From the NCBI GenBank assembly GCA_019614645.1, contig JABWDB010000001.1, positions 11,821,501-11,885,500 of the forward strand: DNA of 64,000 bases. The letters run 5' to 3'. This stretch comes from Stratiolaelaps scimitus (Eukaryota; Arthropoda; Arachnida; Mesostigmata; Laelapidae). Position 1 is the stretch's first letter, and every line of letters starts with the position of its first letter. A model generated the notes under the pieces. It saw nothing but the letters and a program-made list of their open reading frames with translations, searched no databases and was not told the DNA's origin. This document shows, piece by piece, positions 24,331-34,620 of this stretch. Both the position numbers and the translations under genes were made by a program.

Positions 24331-25075
24331 GATGAGCGTGCCGATCCCGTGACGATACTGCTGGAATTGTCCGTGGCCGGTGAGGAGTTGGACCAGCGGG
24401 TAGGAGAGGGACTCGTGACAGGCCGCTAACCAGGCCCGGAGGTCCGGCGCCATTGACCTCGTCCAGTGCCCCAGTTGCCAGAGCTGAATGGAGGACCACT
24501 TGTGCGCTGACCGGTCAATCACTCCGTCCTGTCTTGAAGGGGTGGCCATTTCCGTTTCGCGGCTATGTTTCTTGTCTCTCGTTGACTCGGCGATCCTCAG
24601 CGACCACAAGATATGGCGGGCCAGAACCTATAGTGCCGTAGTCGCCACTGTCCGGTGGGATCTCACGGCCCTGATCGCCACGGTCTTCTGGCGAATGTCG
24701 ATCTGTTGGGCATTCGTCTTCTTCTTGGCTGCGTGCCCCAAAGGGGGGCGGCGATAGAGGGCAAAGCTCTCCGCTACCTTGACCAGCAGCCTTCTGACTT
24801 TGGCCGTAGCTTCGCGTGTGTGTGTGGGAGGGTGGTTGAGAGGTCCGTGGCAGCTCGCTCCGCCTTCTCGACTGTGTAATTTGCGTGGGGGGCTCGGTGA
24901 GGCCGCTGTCGTGGAAACACCCAAGTACTTGGCCGTCTTCGATGGCTTGAAACTATGGTGAACGCAATGCTCAGCTGACGTTTCCGTCCGTTGAGCACCA
25001 CCGCCTCAGTCTTGGCCGGCGCAGTCTTGGATTGCTAGACAAGAAGGACATTTGTCTTGGCTTCGAACTGCGAAT
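24330..25075 (-). mobile_element. Non-LTR retrotransposon (R1/Jockey-like) ORF2 C-terminal remnant
   Basis: The minus strand from about 25075 down reads KTEAVVLNGRKR, then a frame-shifted cognate of the thumb motif, then ESLSYPLVQLLTGHGQFQQY near 24370-24430. The block L-T-x-Q-x-L-T-G-H-G is typical of the end of R1/Jockey ORF2. Several frame changes break it. Its 3' end abuts the broken CK2 exon of copy E. Confidence 0.65.
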
Positions 25076-25199
25076 TACCACTCTGTGCCAGGCCCCTTGA
25101 TTTAAGGGTTTATATATAAGACCTGACTGCGGTGAGGGTAGAGTATCGTACAACGAGTGGTGAGGGTAGTGTTGTTGACCGAGTTGTGATCCAAAGTCC

Positions 25200-25720
25200 A
25201 AAATGTTGATTGATCCTTAGATGCACTAGTGGGCAATCTGAGCGAGACCCCATCAGAATCCAACACCCTCTCTCAAATCATCTAGCTTAGTAGCTCACTG
25301 CCATCTAACTTCAATGTAGGGGAGGTTTACGAGTCCAATCAAGGATGTCTTTGAAGAACAATGACTATACGAATAACCCATTATTAGAATTGAATAGCTA
25401 AACTGTAGAACTACATAGTTAACATGCAATATTATTTATCTAAAAAATATATAGTTGCTGTCAAATTCGTTTAATAGTGATATCTTGTACTGAATTCATT
25501 AGTTTAAATTATACGATGATTGTATGATGATCATTTCAAATTGTTAACGAGCAATGCGCGCTCCACACGGTGCAGTAGTCGACACGAACGTAACCGTTTG
25601 TTAAAACTCTATTAAATGTAATAAATGTTTTGCATACTATTACACTAAACCTCAATTTTTGATTTAGGTCTGTTCCTCGCGTGCGGCCTGTTTTATTAGG
25701 GGGCTTGTCTTTCATATGAT
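25200..25720. other. AT-rich spacer, no gene seen
   Basis: No open frame above background and no recognised repeat between the two LINE fragments. Confidence 0.45.
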
Positions 25721-25739
25721 TGTGGATCATCGGTAAACC

Positions 25740-26400
25740 GTACTGGCCGGCAACTGGGCCCTTACACTTAACGCGAGGAGAGAATTTTGATTGTGTTCAT
25801 GTTGATTTCTTCAAAGCATATGATAGGGTCTCTCAACATCGGCAACAACCGGGCAGGGTGATAACAAAACAGCACTTGGATCTGCAGCTGTGTCGCAGAC
25901 CGCCGGTTCAGAGTTCAAATGGATGGGAACTTAAGGTCGCCCTAAAGTCTTTGAATAGGTGTATGCCCCCAGGGGTCCAACGTAGGTCCTCTACTCTCCT
26001 CCGTAATCATATTAGCTACCGATAAAGCCCATATGCAAAAGGCACTGCACGTAGGTTACATACATAAGTCAAATATCTCAAATGCATTGCCTAACCGGGA
26101 TCCCTTAGAGGACTGAACTACGGCAGTCCGCCATTGATTCGGTATCAAAATTATGCGATGACACTGACATTCTAGTCTCAGTAGCGAAATACACCATTGT
26201 GTTCCCCCGGAATGGCTTTTTTACTACACCCTAAATGTAGGTACAATCCCGTACGCACAGACGTTTCGGGGTCATGGTTTTGTCATTAGCGCTCGCTTTG
26301 ATTTCGACTCACACATCAGGAAAGGCCTCAACGAAGGCTTGTACGCCGGTTTAGTTACCGGTATGATGTACAAAGGAAATCCCTTACCCTCATGACAATA
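25740..26400 (+). mobile_element. Degenerate non-LTR reverse transcriptase fragment
   Basis: The plus strand at 25780-25850 reads FDCVHVDFFKAYDRVSQH, matching the RT motif with DFSKAFD. A GxPxGxxxS-like block follows near 25965 (MPPGVQRRSST). A decayed catalytic block (CDDTDILVSV for YADD) lies near 26155 and a thumb-like HI block near 26300. Frames are broken throughout. Confidence 0.55.
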
Positions 26401-27140
26401 GTTGAGCTTCATGGGCTAAATATGTGCGATCGTTTCTTGGTCCTTCGAGGAAATTATTTTGAGACGGCGTCCGATAAATGCAATCGAAGCGTCATGAACC
26501 GAGCGGTTAAACAAAGCTTCTATCTGGAGGGTGCCTCGAATCGAAAAGCAACAGTAATACTGTAAATGCATTATAAACATGGCCTCCCTTAGCTTTAAAT
26601 AAAATAATATTTATTTTATTGTGTTGATTTGGGTAACTAAACACGAATGATACTGAATTGTGTACAAACCTGTACATCAAATTTTGTATAGTCGGTCACC
26701 CAATATCGTGTTTTCCTCACCTCACTATTGTAAATGAAGCGGCACTTCCACTCGCTACGTACTGGCGGACGAGGAGACTTGGAATGATCACAGATGTATC
26801 TGTTTTTTAAAAAAATCGATACAAAAATACTTAAAGCTGACATAGACAGAGGCTGTAGACGGCTGATTATGGGAGAGATGGATGAATAACAACTAACCGG
26901 CGTACTCACCTCAGCCTGCGAATAAGCGGATCCTTCAAATACACGCCTGAGTACATATAACCAGTGATAGATATTTGACTAAACCCATTATATAGTATAA
27001 ATCCGTGCAGTGTAGTATGATGTTCTTAATTAAATTAATTCCACCATGAATATACCGGTGTTATCGTTGCTGTTATTGTTCGTCGTTAGACTAACATTTT
27101 CTTGTTCTCGCTCATTAATTCGTGTGTATGTGTGTGTGTG
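26400..27140. other. Spacer, no gene seen
   Basis: AT-rich DNA with short unconvincing frames (longest 26637-26909, minus). A (GT)n run lies at 27127-27143. Confidence 0.4.
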
Positions 27141-27143
27141 TGT

Positions 27144-27200
27144 AACCACCTGATCTGTTCGTTTCTTTGCTGTATTCAGCATCGGCTACCCCCTACCCAC
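27144..27200 (-). repeat. Possible small fragment of the CK2-copy 3' flank
   Basis: About 55 bases starting ACCACCTGATCTGTTCGT resemble the repeated flank block at 9270-9310, 23745-23790 and 24070-24115. The match is short, so this may be chance. Confidence 0.3.
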
Positions 27201-27529
27201 GCCGTGATATCCATATAGCATTCACTTGTGGAGATTCCAGAAGAGACCTTCCACGACCACACAGGTGTGATAACGCTTCTCTAACTACCTGCAAATTTAT
27301 TGTGATATATATAATTAGATCTCGTATTTCGTTGTCGTCGTCGTCTCCACGATGCCTTGTTGCCTTTAATCAATAGAGACCAAATATTCCTTGAGGTGAT
27401 AGGTATCCATTTGTTAGCTGGGCTTTACTCTCAGCCAGACACTTCTCTATTGTTAGATTGGCATCGCGTGTGTCCGGGAAAACAGTAACCAACTGTAATT
27501 TACAGTTTGTTACAATTCGTATCAACTAC

Positions 27530-28042
27530 AGGAATAATAATGATACCACGACACAGTGCACGCAGAGCCCATGGAGCCGTCGTCACAGCTCTGTCCGAGA
27601 CTCTCGCTGAGGTGGTAGCTGTATGTCGGCACGGTACCACAGGAGTTGCGGCCCACACATTTTGGTGCCCGCCTGATCGTCCTCAAGTGGAAGGATGGCC
27701 CGTTGCGATCCATTGGCGTCCCAGTATGATCCCGCCTTCCGGCGGCTAAGATATCGTGGGCCAATTAAGGACAGGGTCGAGACCCTGCTCGGCCCAGCCA
27801 AGTTGGGGTTCGGTCAGGCGTCTGGGACTGAGGTCGCTGCTCATGCGGCGCGTGCCTTCATCCATGCTGACCCGGTCATAGCCCTGGTCAAGCTCGACTT
27901 CCGCAACGCCTTTAACACGGTCCGCCGGGACCTCGTTCTGCTGAAGGTCGTCGATTACGTCCCAGGCTTCGTGAATCTGATTGATTTGGCCTACCTCTAC
28001 CCTTCCCACCGTACGTTAAACTATTTACTCATAGGGGAATAA
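27530..28042 (+). mobile_element. Non-LTR reverse transcriptase fragment
   Basis: The frame at 27695-28042 contains GPAKLGFGQASGTEVAAHAA followed about 15 residues later by ALVKLDFRNAFNTVRRDLVL, a clear RT block (QxGxGxxGGxE, then the first catalytic D in a DxxNAFN context). Upstream, a KWKDGPLRSIGVP-like reading around 27685-27725 fits the preceding RT motif but is in another frame. It is truncated before YxDD. Confidence 0.65.
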
Positions 28043-28049
28043 CGGAGTC

Positions 28050-28900
28050 AGCTCAAAACAAATTAGGCTGAAATAAGACAACAGAGATTTGTATACAAAA
28101 ACGGTAAAACTGAAACTGTGCTAAATCATCAAAAGCGATATTAAAAGATTTGTTTGGATTTATTGAGATCCTTATAATTACTATTATTATTATTATTATT
28201 ATCAAGGCAACAATATTATCCTCATAGTTGGTAATCTAAAATGACACCTAGTACATCACAATTGCCTAATGTTATTCGCAATTCCTATGTTCGTCTGTAT
28301 TTATGACCGTCCTGCAAACACAACACTGTCTCTCAATAATCTATTCTTAAATAATTACGCCCTTAACATTAGCTCTTTCCACGAACTCAATTCTCTCAAC
28401 GGTAGATTATTTCGTTTCAAATATAACATTATTCTCTAGCGTGTGTGCGAGCGCGCTGGCAAACGTTCGAACACTTTGAAGTGAACGAACTAAATCTTTC
28501 TTTGTTAGAAACGATCGCTCGCCGGCTAGGTCTCGAACTAGACACTAAGCACCGGGGTGGCAGCTGAGCTATGTGATAGGCCTTGTTTTCCGACTCAAAG
28601 ATCTGTCTTCGATTTTAAATTGCCCCCGATACTAATAGTGCTACTTTTCGTCGTATCTGCTCTGATGCCAGTCATAACATCGATATCGTCATCGCTGCTA
28701 ATACTAGTGGAGATGCTAGGCTGTCATGAAGCAATGCTAAAAGCAATACCGTGGACGTTAAATGCCCGAAAACGTAGGCTGTCATGTATCCGCCGTAATG
28801 GTGACGACAAACCCATCCAGTCCCGTGTTTGTGGCCTGCGGAATGGACTGGCGTGACCATAACTGTGAACTTTTAATGATTTCTGCCGACGAGTGGGGAA
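28050..28900. other. Intergenic DNA downstream of CK2 paralog B
   Basis: AT-rich, with a short ATT repeat at 28178-28201. The plus-strand frame at 28557-28856 overlaps the 3' flank of paralog B and has no recognised similarity. Confidence 0.4.
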
Positions 28901-28927
28901 CGACCAAGGACCACCTCCTGTTCATCG

Positions 28928-31641
28928 CTACCGGACGCAGGACGATGACGCCGCACCGGCTAAAGCTGATTTGGGTTCTCGCTTTGCTGAATTCGAGTCT
29001 TCGGCTGCCGTAGATTCACGCTTCGACACTGGATCGAAGTATGGATGCTCCATCGCTTCTTTGGCTGACATTCTGCAGTAGATTATCCAACATTTAGTTA
29101 GACATAGCATTAAATGGCATATAAGCTGAGTGCTGTGCCCCCAAACAGTGGCCTGTCGACATTCATGGTTAACCTATACCTAATGCCTTATTATGTATGA
29201 ACGTTTTCAGTTAAGTCACCACAGTGAATCGTGAATGTTCCTTTTAAAATTGGTGTGATCCGATTACGACAAAATCGATGAATGAACATATTGGTGCGCA
29301 TAGCATTTGGCTACATAGATATGGCAGCCTAGTAGCTGCCTAGTGACGAGGCATACTATCACTTTGCAGGTGTGCTATGATGGTGATATTACTAGTTCTT
29401 AGTCTCGACTTTCATCTGTCAATGCACCTTAAATAAGCATTGGTCGACATTCAGAACTGCCGATCTGTGACATAATCAATGACATCTGGCCCAGCATAGT
29501 GAAGTGTTCACCTTTGGAAGTGGTCGTATCGTAGAAGATTGTCTATAAGATCGAGAGAATCTGGTGAGACGAGTTCAGCCTCACCTCGCGCAAACCAGAT
29601 CCATGGCTGCCGCTCATAACTAGAACAGAGGACGCAAACCAAAGAGCCTTCAATGATTTTCACCTTATACATGCATTGGATTAATAATAGTAATATAATT
29701 ACTCAAGCCGTGGCTAATTTAATCGTACGACATACACGTACACAACTTCTACTACATAAGATCGAGATCCTATTTTCCAACATAGTATCACCTTTTACCT
29801 CTGTGATGTAATGAGCACTTACTTACAACCACGGTTTGGTTTCCTATCGGGTAACAAAGAGAAAAAACAGCTAATATTTATTGTACGCGCGACCGTTGTC
29901 AATTAAAGAGTTCCATTCTTGTGAGCTAGCATCAGGGTTAATTAGTTCAATATTCAGCGTACATGGAGTAGTTGCTTTAAATGTTCTAATAGACCAGTCA
30001 AGTAATGATACAACGCTTTATGACGCACATCCTCTGTAACTTTCGTAACCAGTAGCGGGACAGATTTGCTAGTGTACAATAACCTCGCTAAGATTGAGCG
30101 CCTTTCAACTCACTCGTGGTCGAGAATACCGCTGGCGTCCATGTCAATGATGATCTTAAATTTGTGGACATACGTCAGCAGGTCTTTTGTACCAAGCACC
30201 TTAGCTATAACAACTAACTGATCAAAGTTGCCACTTCCGAGGAAGAACGGGTCCCTCCGAAAGATCAACGATGCGAGGATACAGCCGAACGACCACATGT
30301 CAAGCGAATAATCATAGCGCGTGTAACCGAGAAGAAGTTCGGGGCTCTTGAAGTACCGCGATGCAACACGAACGCTGTACTCCTGATTGACGTGATAGAA
30401 GTCGGCGAGACCCCAATCGATCAAGGTCAATCGTCGCTCCTTGTGATCAATTGTGATATTGTACGGTTTGACGTCGCGATGCATGATTCCTATACAGAGG
30501 GATTTTCACACAAATCAAGATAGATATAATGACAACGGCAGACACCGATAGCGGTATCAACGTTCACGAGTGAAGGATGAATTCTTCAAACTACTATAAA
30601 TGAACTTTAGCTTCGATACATGGCTATAAATATAGTTGTTTTTTTTTGTCGAGGAGGACTTTTTGTTTCAAATGCACAGGTAGAGGTACTCCAGTCTCCA
30701 TAAAGCTGGGCCGATCCAGTGCAAGGGAGTTGACAAAACGCCTCTGCTTGCTAAAACCACCATCCTCTGAGCCTGTCTCTTTCCTTGATTCAGCTTGTCG
30801 CTTGGTATTACTTCGATCTCTAGGGAAGGTGCGTAACTGCTCCAACCAGCATTCTATAAATATACTGTACTATAAATATTGTACTATAAATATACGGAGG
30901 GTCTGAAATAATCTTCACGATAGTAAGACATGGCTATCTGATTTATGGTCAAGTAAACAATTTATATAAATTTACCCTTATTTATAGAATTTCAGTAATA
31001 ATAGGACCGACACCGCTAAGTTGGCGCTAATTGACAACAAACAACAAATGAGATCCGCTATCTATACTAATTATACTTAATAGTACACCGTAAAATCGGC
31101 TGCAGCGACCACAAGGCACGCCATAAGCATTGGCAAACATAGAGCTCCGCCTGCAGTTATCGTTTGCTGCATTGTAGCCTAAAGTACACGTACCCTTCGA
31201 ATGTGCGAAATCAAGAGCCTTGAGCAGCTCGTAAAGGTAGTAGCGAATATCAATATCGGCCAGCGTCTGCTGAATATCCCTCAGGGTTGTGGCGCTTTTA
31301 TACTCAAATATTAGCGTGGGCGTCTTCATGATCGGGTCTCTGACAATGTCGAGAAGTGCCACAATATTCGGCCCTCCTCGAAGGTTCTCGAGCACCTTCA
31401 CTTCGCGTTTAATCTTCTTCCTTTTGACCGGCCTAAGGATTTTGGCGACGCACCGTTGACCGTTCGTTATGTTGATGACCTGGAAGACTTCGGAGTATTT
31501 ACCGCGGCCAAGTTTTCGTACGAGCTGATAGTTCTCCTCATTCCCCCAGTCGATAGAGAATGCCTCATAGTCCCAGTATTCGCTGGGTTGGACTTGGTTC
31601 ACCCGGGCGTAAACGCGCGCCCCTGAAAGTGGCCCCGCCAT
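28928..31641 (-). CDS. CK2 alpha paralog B, diverged but catalytic residues kept
   Basis: Exons (minus strand): 31194-31641, 30114-30489, 29512-29619, 28928-29072, all GT-AG and phase-matched to canonical CK2 alpha. The splice gives 358 residues. It keeps the Gly-rich loop ([10 protein letters not shown], residues 44-53), ATP-site Lys67, basic cluster KRKKIKRE, alpha-C Glu80, HRDVKPYN with Asp155, and the DWG at 174-176. It differs from canonical in the activation segment ([14 protein letters not shown] for [14 protein letters not shown]), in the linker replacing the TDFKQLYQ region, and in exon 3, where HSRKRWERF becomes [10 protein letters not shown]. The C-terminal tail after HPYFDPV is short and acidic/basic. 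It is likely an active Ser/Thr kinase with altered substrate or CK2 beta contacts, possibly tissue-specific. It lies 11 kb downstream of the canonical gene in the same orientation. Confidence 0.88.
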
Positions 31642-32720
31642 GCGGATGCTTTCTCGTAGCCCGTGAGTCGAACAGACGCTAGCGGTGGAGACGCCTCAAA
31701 ATATCGAGAAATTCGGGGACAGAGCGGGGGCCGGGGGGGAGGGACTTCAACTTCGAGCAAAGCCACGGCTGTGTTGAGAATTAGGAAATTAACACACAGG
31801 TTGCGAAATCGATACGAACCAGTTAGGAGGCGACACTCGAGTGAGGGCGACCTGGATTATAGACAATGGATTAAGAGGTAGCGGGAAAAGATTGAAAATC
31901 CGTTCGGCGTGATCCCGGTCACGGCACAATCCGTCAAGTAACCTATTACAACCGAAATCAAGACCAGTGTCAACGTTTCTGATGGCTTGATTATTATTGG
32001 CAGCCGTGTAATTTGGAGACTTCACCGCGATCTGGTCAGGCATTTCGTTGCGTTATCGTGAGCCGCAAGAACGCCTGAGACGCACATTTTCAACATCATG
32101 GAATCACATCCTAGTGATAGTTCCTTTGTGAGAGACAGTACTTCTCACATGTTTGTGTACGCAGCTATATATTCGAACGACAATATCAAGCCATGGTCAT
32201 GTTTAGCGCGCGTTGGTTGACCTTATTATTGAAGCGGGTGGGGTGCTTTTCCCTCACAGCAACACACAATCACGACACAGTTGACCGTTTAAACAACAAT
32301 TGGGCAGCACTGCGGATGAGAGGTGTCAGACATCGGCCACCAATAACCGGCCGGGACACCGCCTAACTTGTGAGTGGTCGTTGGTTTGATGAACGTGATA
32401 TACATGTGCGGACCACGTGTCATCCTCATGCCCGATGATCATCATAGGGCCATGATGACATTACCATCAGTCTTATGGTGGGCCTGATAAAAGCAAACTT
32501 TGTTGGGTGGTGAGAGTTTATATATTCATATAGCATTGCCTAGAGAAGGCCGCCACTAACCCCCGTGGCAATACAACTGAGTATTACAGAGTAACTTCAA
32601 GCTTGCAACATATTCAGTAGTAGATAATAGGAAAGAGGAACCAAAAAAATCGGCGTCTGCACAACCTATTTGGAAATTTATGTCCGAGCTAGATTTGCAA
32701 TATACGCCGACATGTGTTTA
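31642..32720. other. Upstream region of CK2 paralog B
   Basis: Presumably contains its promoter. The first 250 bases are richer in G and C than the rest. No TATA box placement or conserved protein was recognised. Confidence 0.4.
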
Positions 32721-32726
32721 GTCATA

Positions 32727-33782
32727 CAGTGGTGTGCATAAACTTAAGGCACCCCTATATTTCAACAACTCGTTACAAAGTCGTACATTTGAGTCATTTA
32801 TTCTGTATCAGATTACTAAACGTGTCAAATAGCAAAGAACAGCGCATATGACATCGCATGCAGCCTACTACAATAAAATGTGTCATATTTCGGTTGTGCA
32901 AAATGATAAACCCCTCTGTTATCGAGTGTTCTCGCTAAATTAATCCAGTTTGTGTTGAGCACTCAAGCTGTACTGTAGCCGTGGGACATGCTTCGAGCCT
33001 TACTGATGTAGAGAAAGCAGTTACTACTGCCTTACATCGAGCAGGAAAGACCCAGGCTGCAATTACCAGAGATATTGGCATAAGTCGTCGCGTAGTGCAA
33101 AATTATTTACGAAGTCCGTCGACGTATGGTACTAATTAGTTTGAAGGACGTCCACGAAAGATCAGCCAGCTAACTGCCATGCACATCTGTCGATTGGCCT
33201 AGAATTCGACCATAAGTTGTGAAGCAGTCAGTCAAGAGCTAAACCTTCAGGTTCATAGATCAACAGTTTTAAGGACAATTAAGCGTTATCCGCATATCAT
33301 ACGTTATTTTAAAGAGTATCTTGTGGGTGCACATCTATCTAAAAGGTACTGTATTGTTTCAGATCATCTTCAGTGACGGGAAGAAGTTCAATTTGGACGG
33401 GCCAGATGGATTTAACGGTTATTGGCATGACGTACGTAAAGAGCCACGGTACTTCTCAAAGCGCACCTTCGGTGCCGGGACCGTTATGGTATGGGGAGCT
33501 TTCACCTCTCTTGGCAGACTCCCACTTGCTTTCATCTCATCTCGAATGAATAGCGAGGATTCTCAGCAGATGTTGACCAACAACCTATGGAGTTTAGGAA
33601 CAGATTTTATCGACTGCTAATTGTTTTACAACATGATAACGCTTCAAATCACGCCAGCGCTAGTATACGTGAGTGGTTAGAACGGCAAGACATGGAAACC
33701 CTAGAGTGGCCAGCATGTTCTCCTGATTTCAACCCGATGGAGAACCTCTTAGGTATTCTAGTCCGACGAGTAGGGGTTTGTT
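32727..33782 (+). mobile_element. Second Tc1/mariner copy, 3' truncated
   Basis: It begins with CAGTGGTGTGCATAAACTTA directly after a TA, and its 5' repeat is similar to that of the element at 18196-19760. The transposase reads on the plus strand: HTH region ALHRAGKTQAAITRDIGISR (near 33025), GRPRK (33145), FSDGKKFNLDGPDGFNGYWH (33365-33430), HDNASNH (33632) and SPDFNPMEN (33720). Spacing from the second Asp to the Glu is 34 residues, the Tc1-type DD34E. Stops, frame changes and an internal deletion make it inactive. The C-terminus and right inverted repeat are missing. Confidence 0.8.
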
Positions 33783-33784
33783 AA

Positions 33785-34030
33785 GTGTTATCGACACATG
33801 CCCTCGACCAATGGGAAGGCGGAAGCAGTGTCCTGAAGCAACATTCCTTCGTTACTCGATTTCTTAAGAGGTTAAAGACAAAAATTGGAACGCCTACATT
33901 TATTCTCTCTCTCTCACTAGCCTATCTTTTTCAAGTAAACGATTGTGTGGAAAATGTATCTATAATAAATCTATCTATACGTTCTATGCAGAGAACGTCT
34001 GAAAGAAGTTCCCATTACTGGTGATGTTGG
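33785..34030. other. Short spacer after the truncated Tc1 copy
   Basis: The sequence here no longer matches the end of the other Tc1 copy, so this is the truncation point. No gene seen. Confidence 0.4.
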
Positions 34031-34174
34031 ATAGTTCTCCGCCTGGTCTTTCTAACCATTTCTTGATATCCTGTATGCGACTCTTAATGAAACCTTCGAG
34101 GGAGCCTGCTGGAATTGCATTCTACTCTCATTGCCAATTTTGCACCGCTTCTTCGCTTATGTCTGTGTAATTGT

Positions 34175-34620
34175 TCACCAAATCATCTTAGCGCTTTGGT
34201 GCTGACAGTTCCTGAGAGCAGGAGCGCGCCGCTCTTCCCTTAACAGGGTTTTTGTGAAAAACGCAGTTGCTTTCGGGATCGTCCAAATCGGGACTCCAAG
34301 GAGCATCGTAGATTCAGTAACCGACATTATTAGTCGCTGGTCGCACTCTTTCGGTCCATGTATAATAAGTTCTTGTCGAATTTCACATTCGTTTCTCGAA
34401 AAGTATGAATGGTCTGTTTCGGTTATTTGTGGTCCCAGTACAAAGAAAGCCTTTTCTAGAAGTCATTATAGTTCAGGAAGTCTCCGACAGCTTAACTATG
34501 GTATCGATAGCCCGGATAATCCTACTTCAATGAAGCCAATGTTCATATCGCTTGTGCAAGCCCACATCTAGATTATTTCATGGTTCAAGGGGTCCATTTT
34601 CAAACAGGGCAGAGATAGAA
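34175..34620 (-). pseudogene. Unrecognised coding-like remnant on the minus strand
   Basis: A 95-codon stop-free stretch (34462 to 34175) has convincing protein-like sequence, for example ITETDHSYFSRNECEIRQEL and SVTESTMLLGVPIWTIPKAT. The same frame continues upstream to about 34620 with three stops (including ACTSDMNIGFIEVGLSGLS). It has no long ATG-started frame, so it would be missed by simple ORF calling. It is probably a decayed gene or element. The family is unknown. Confidence 0.4.
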
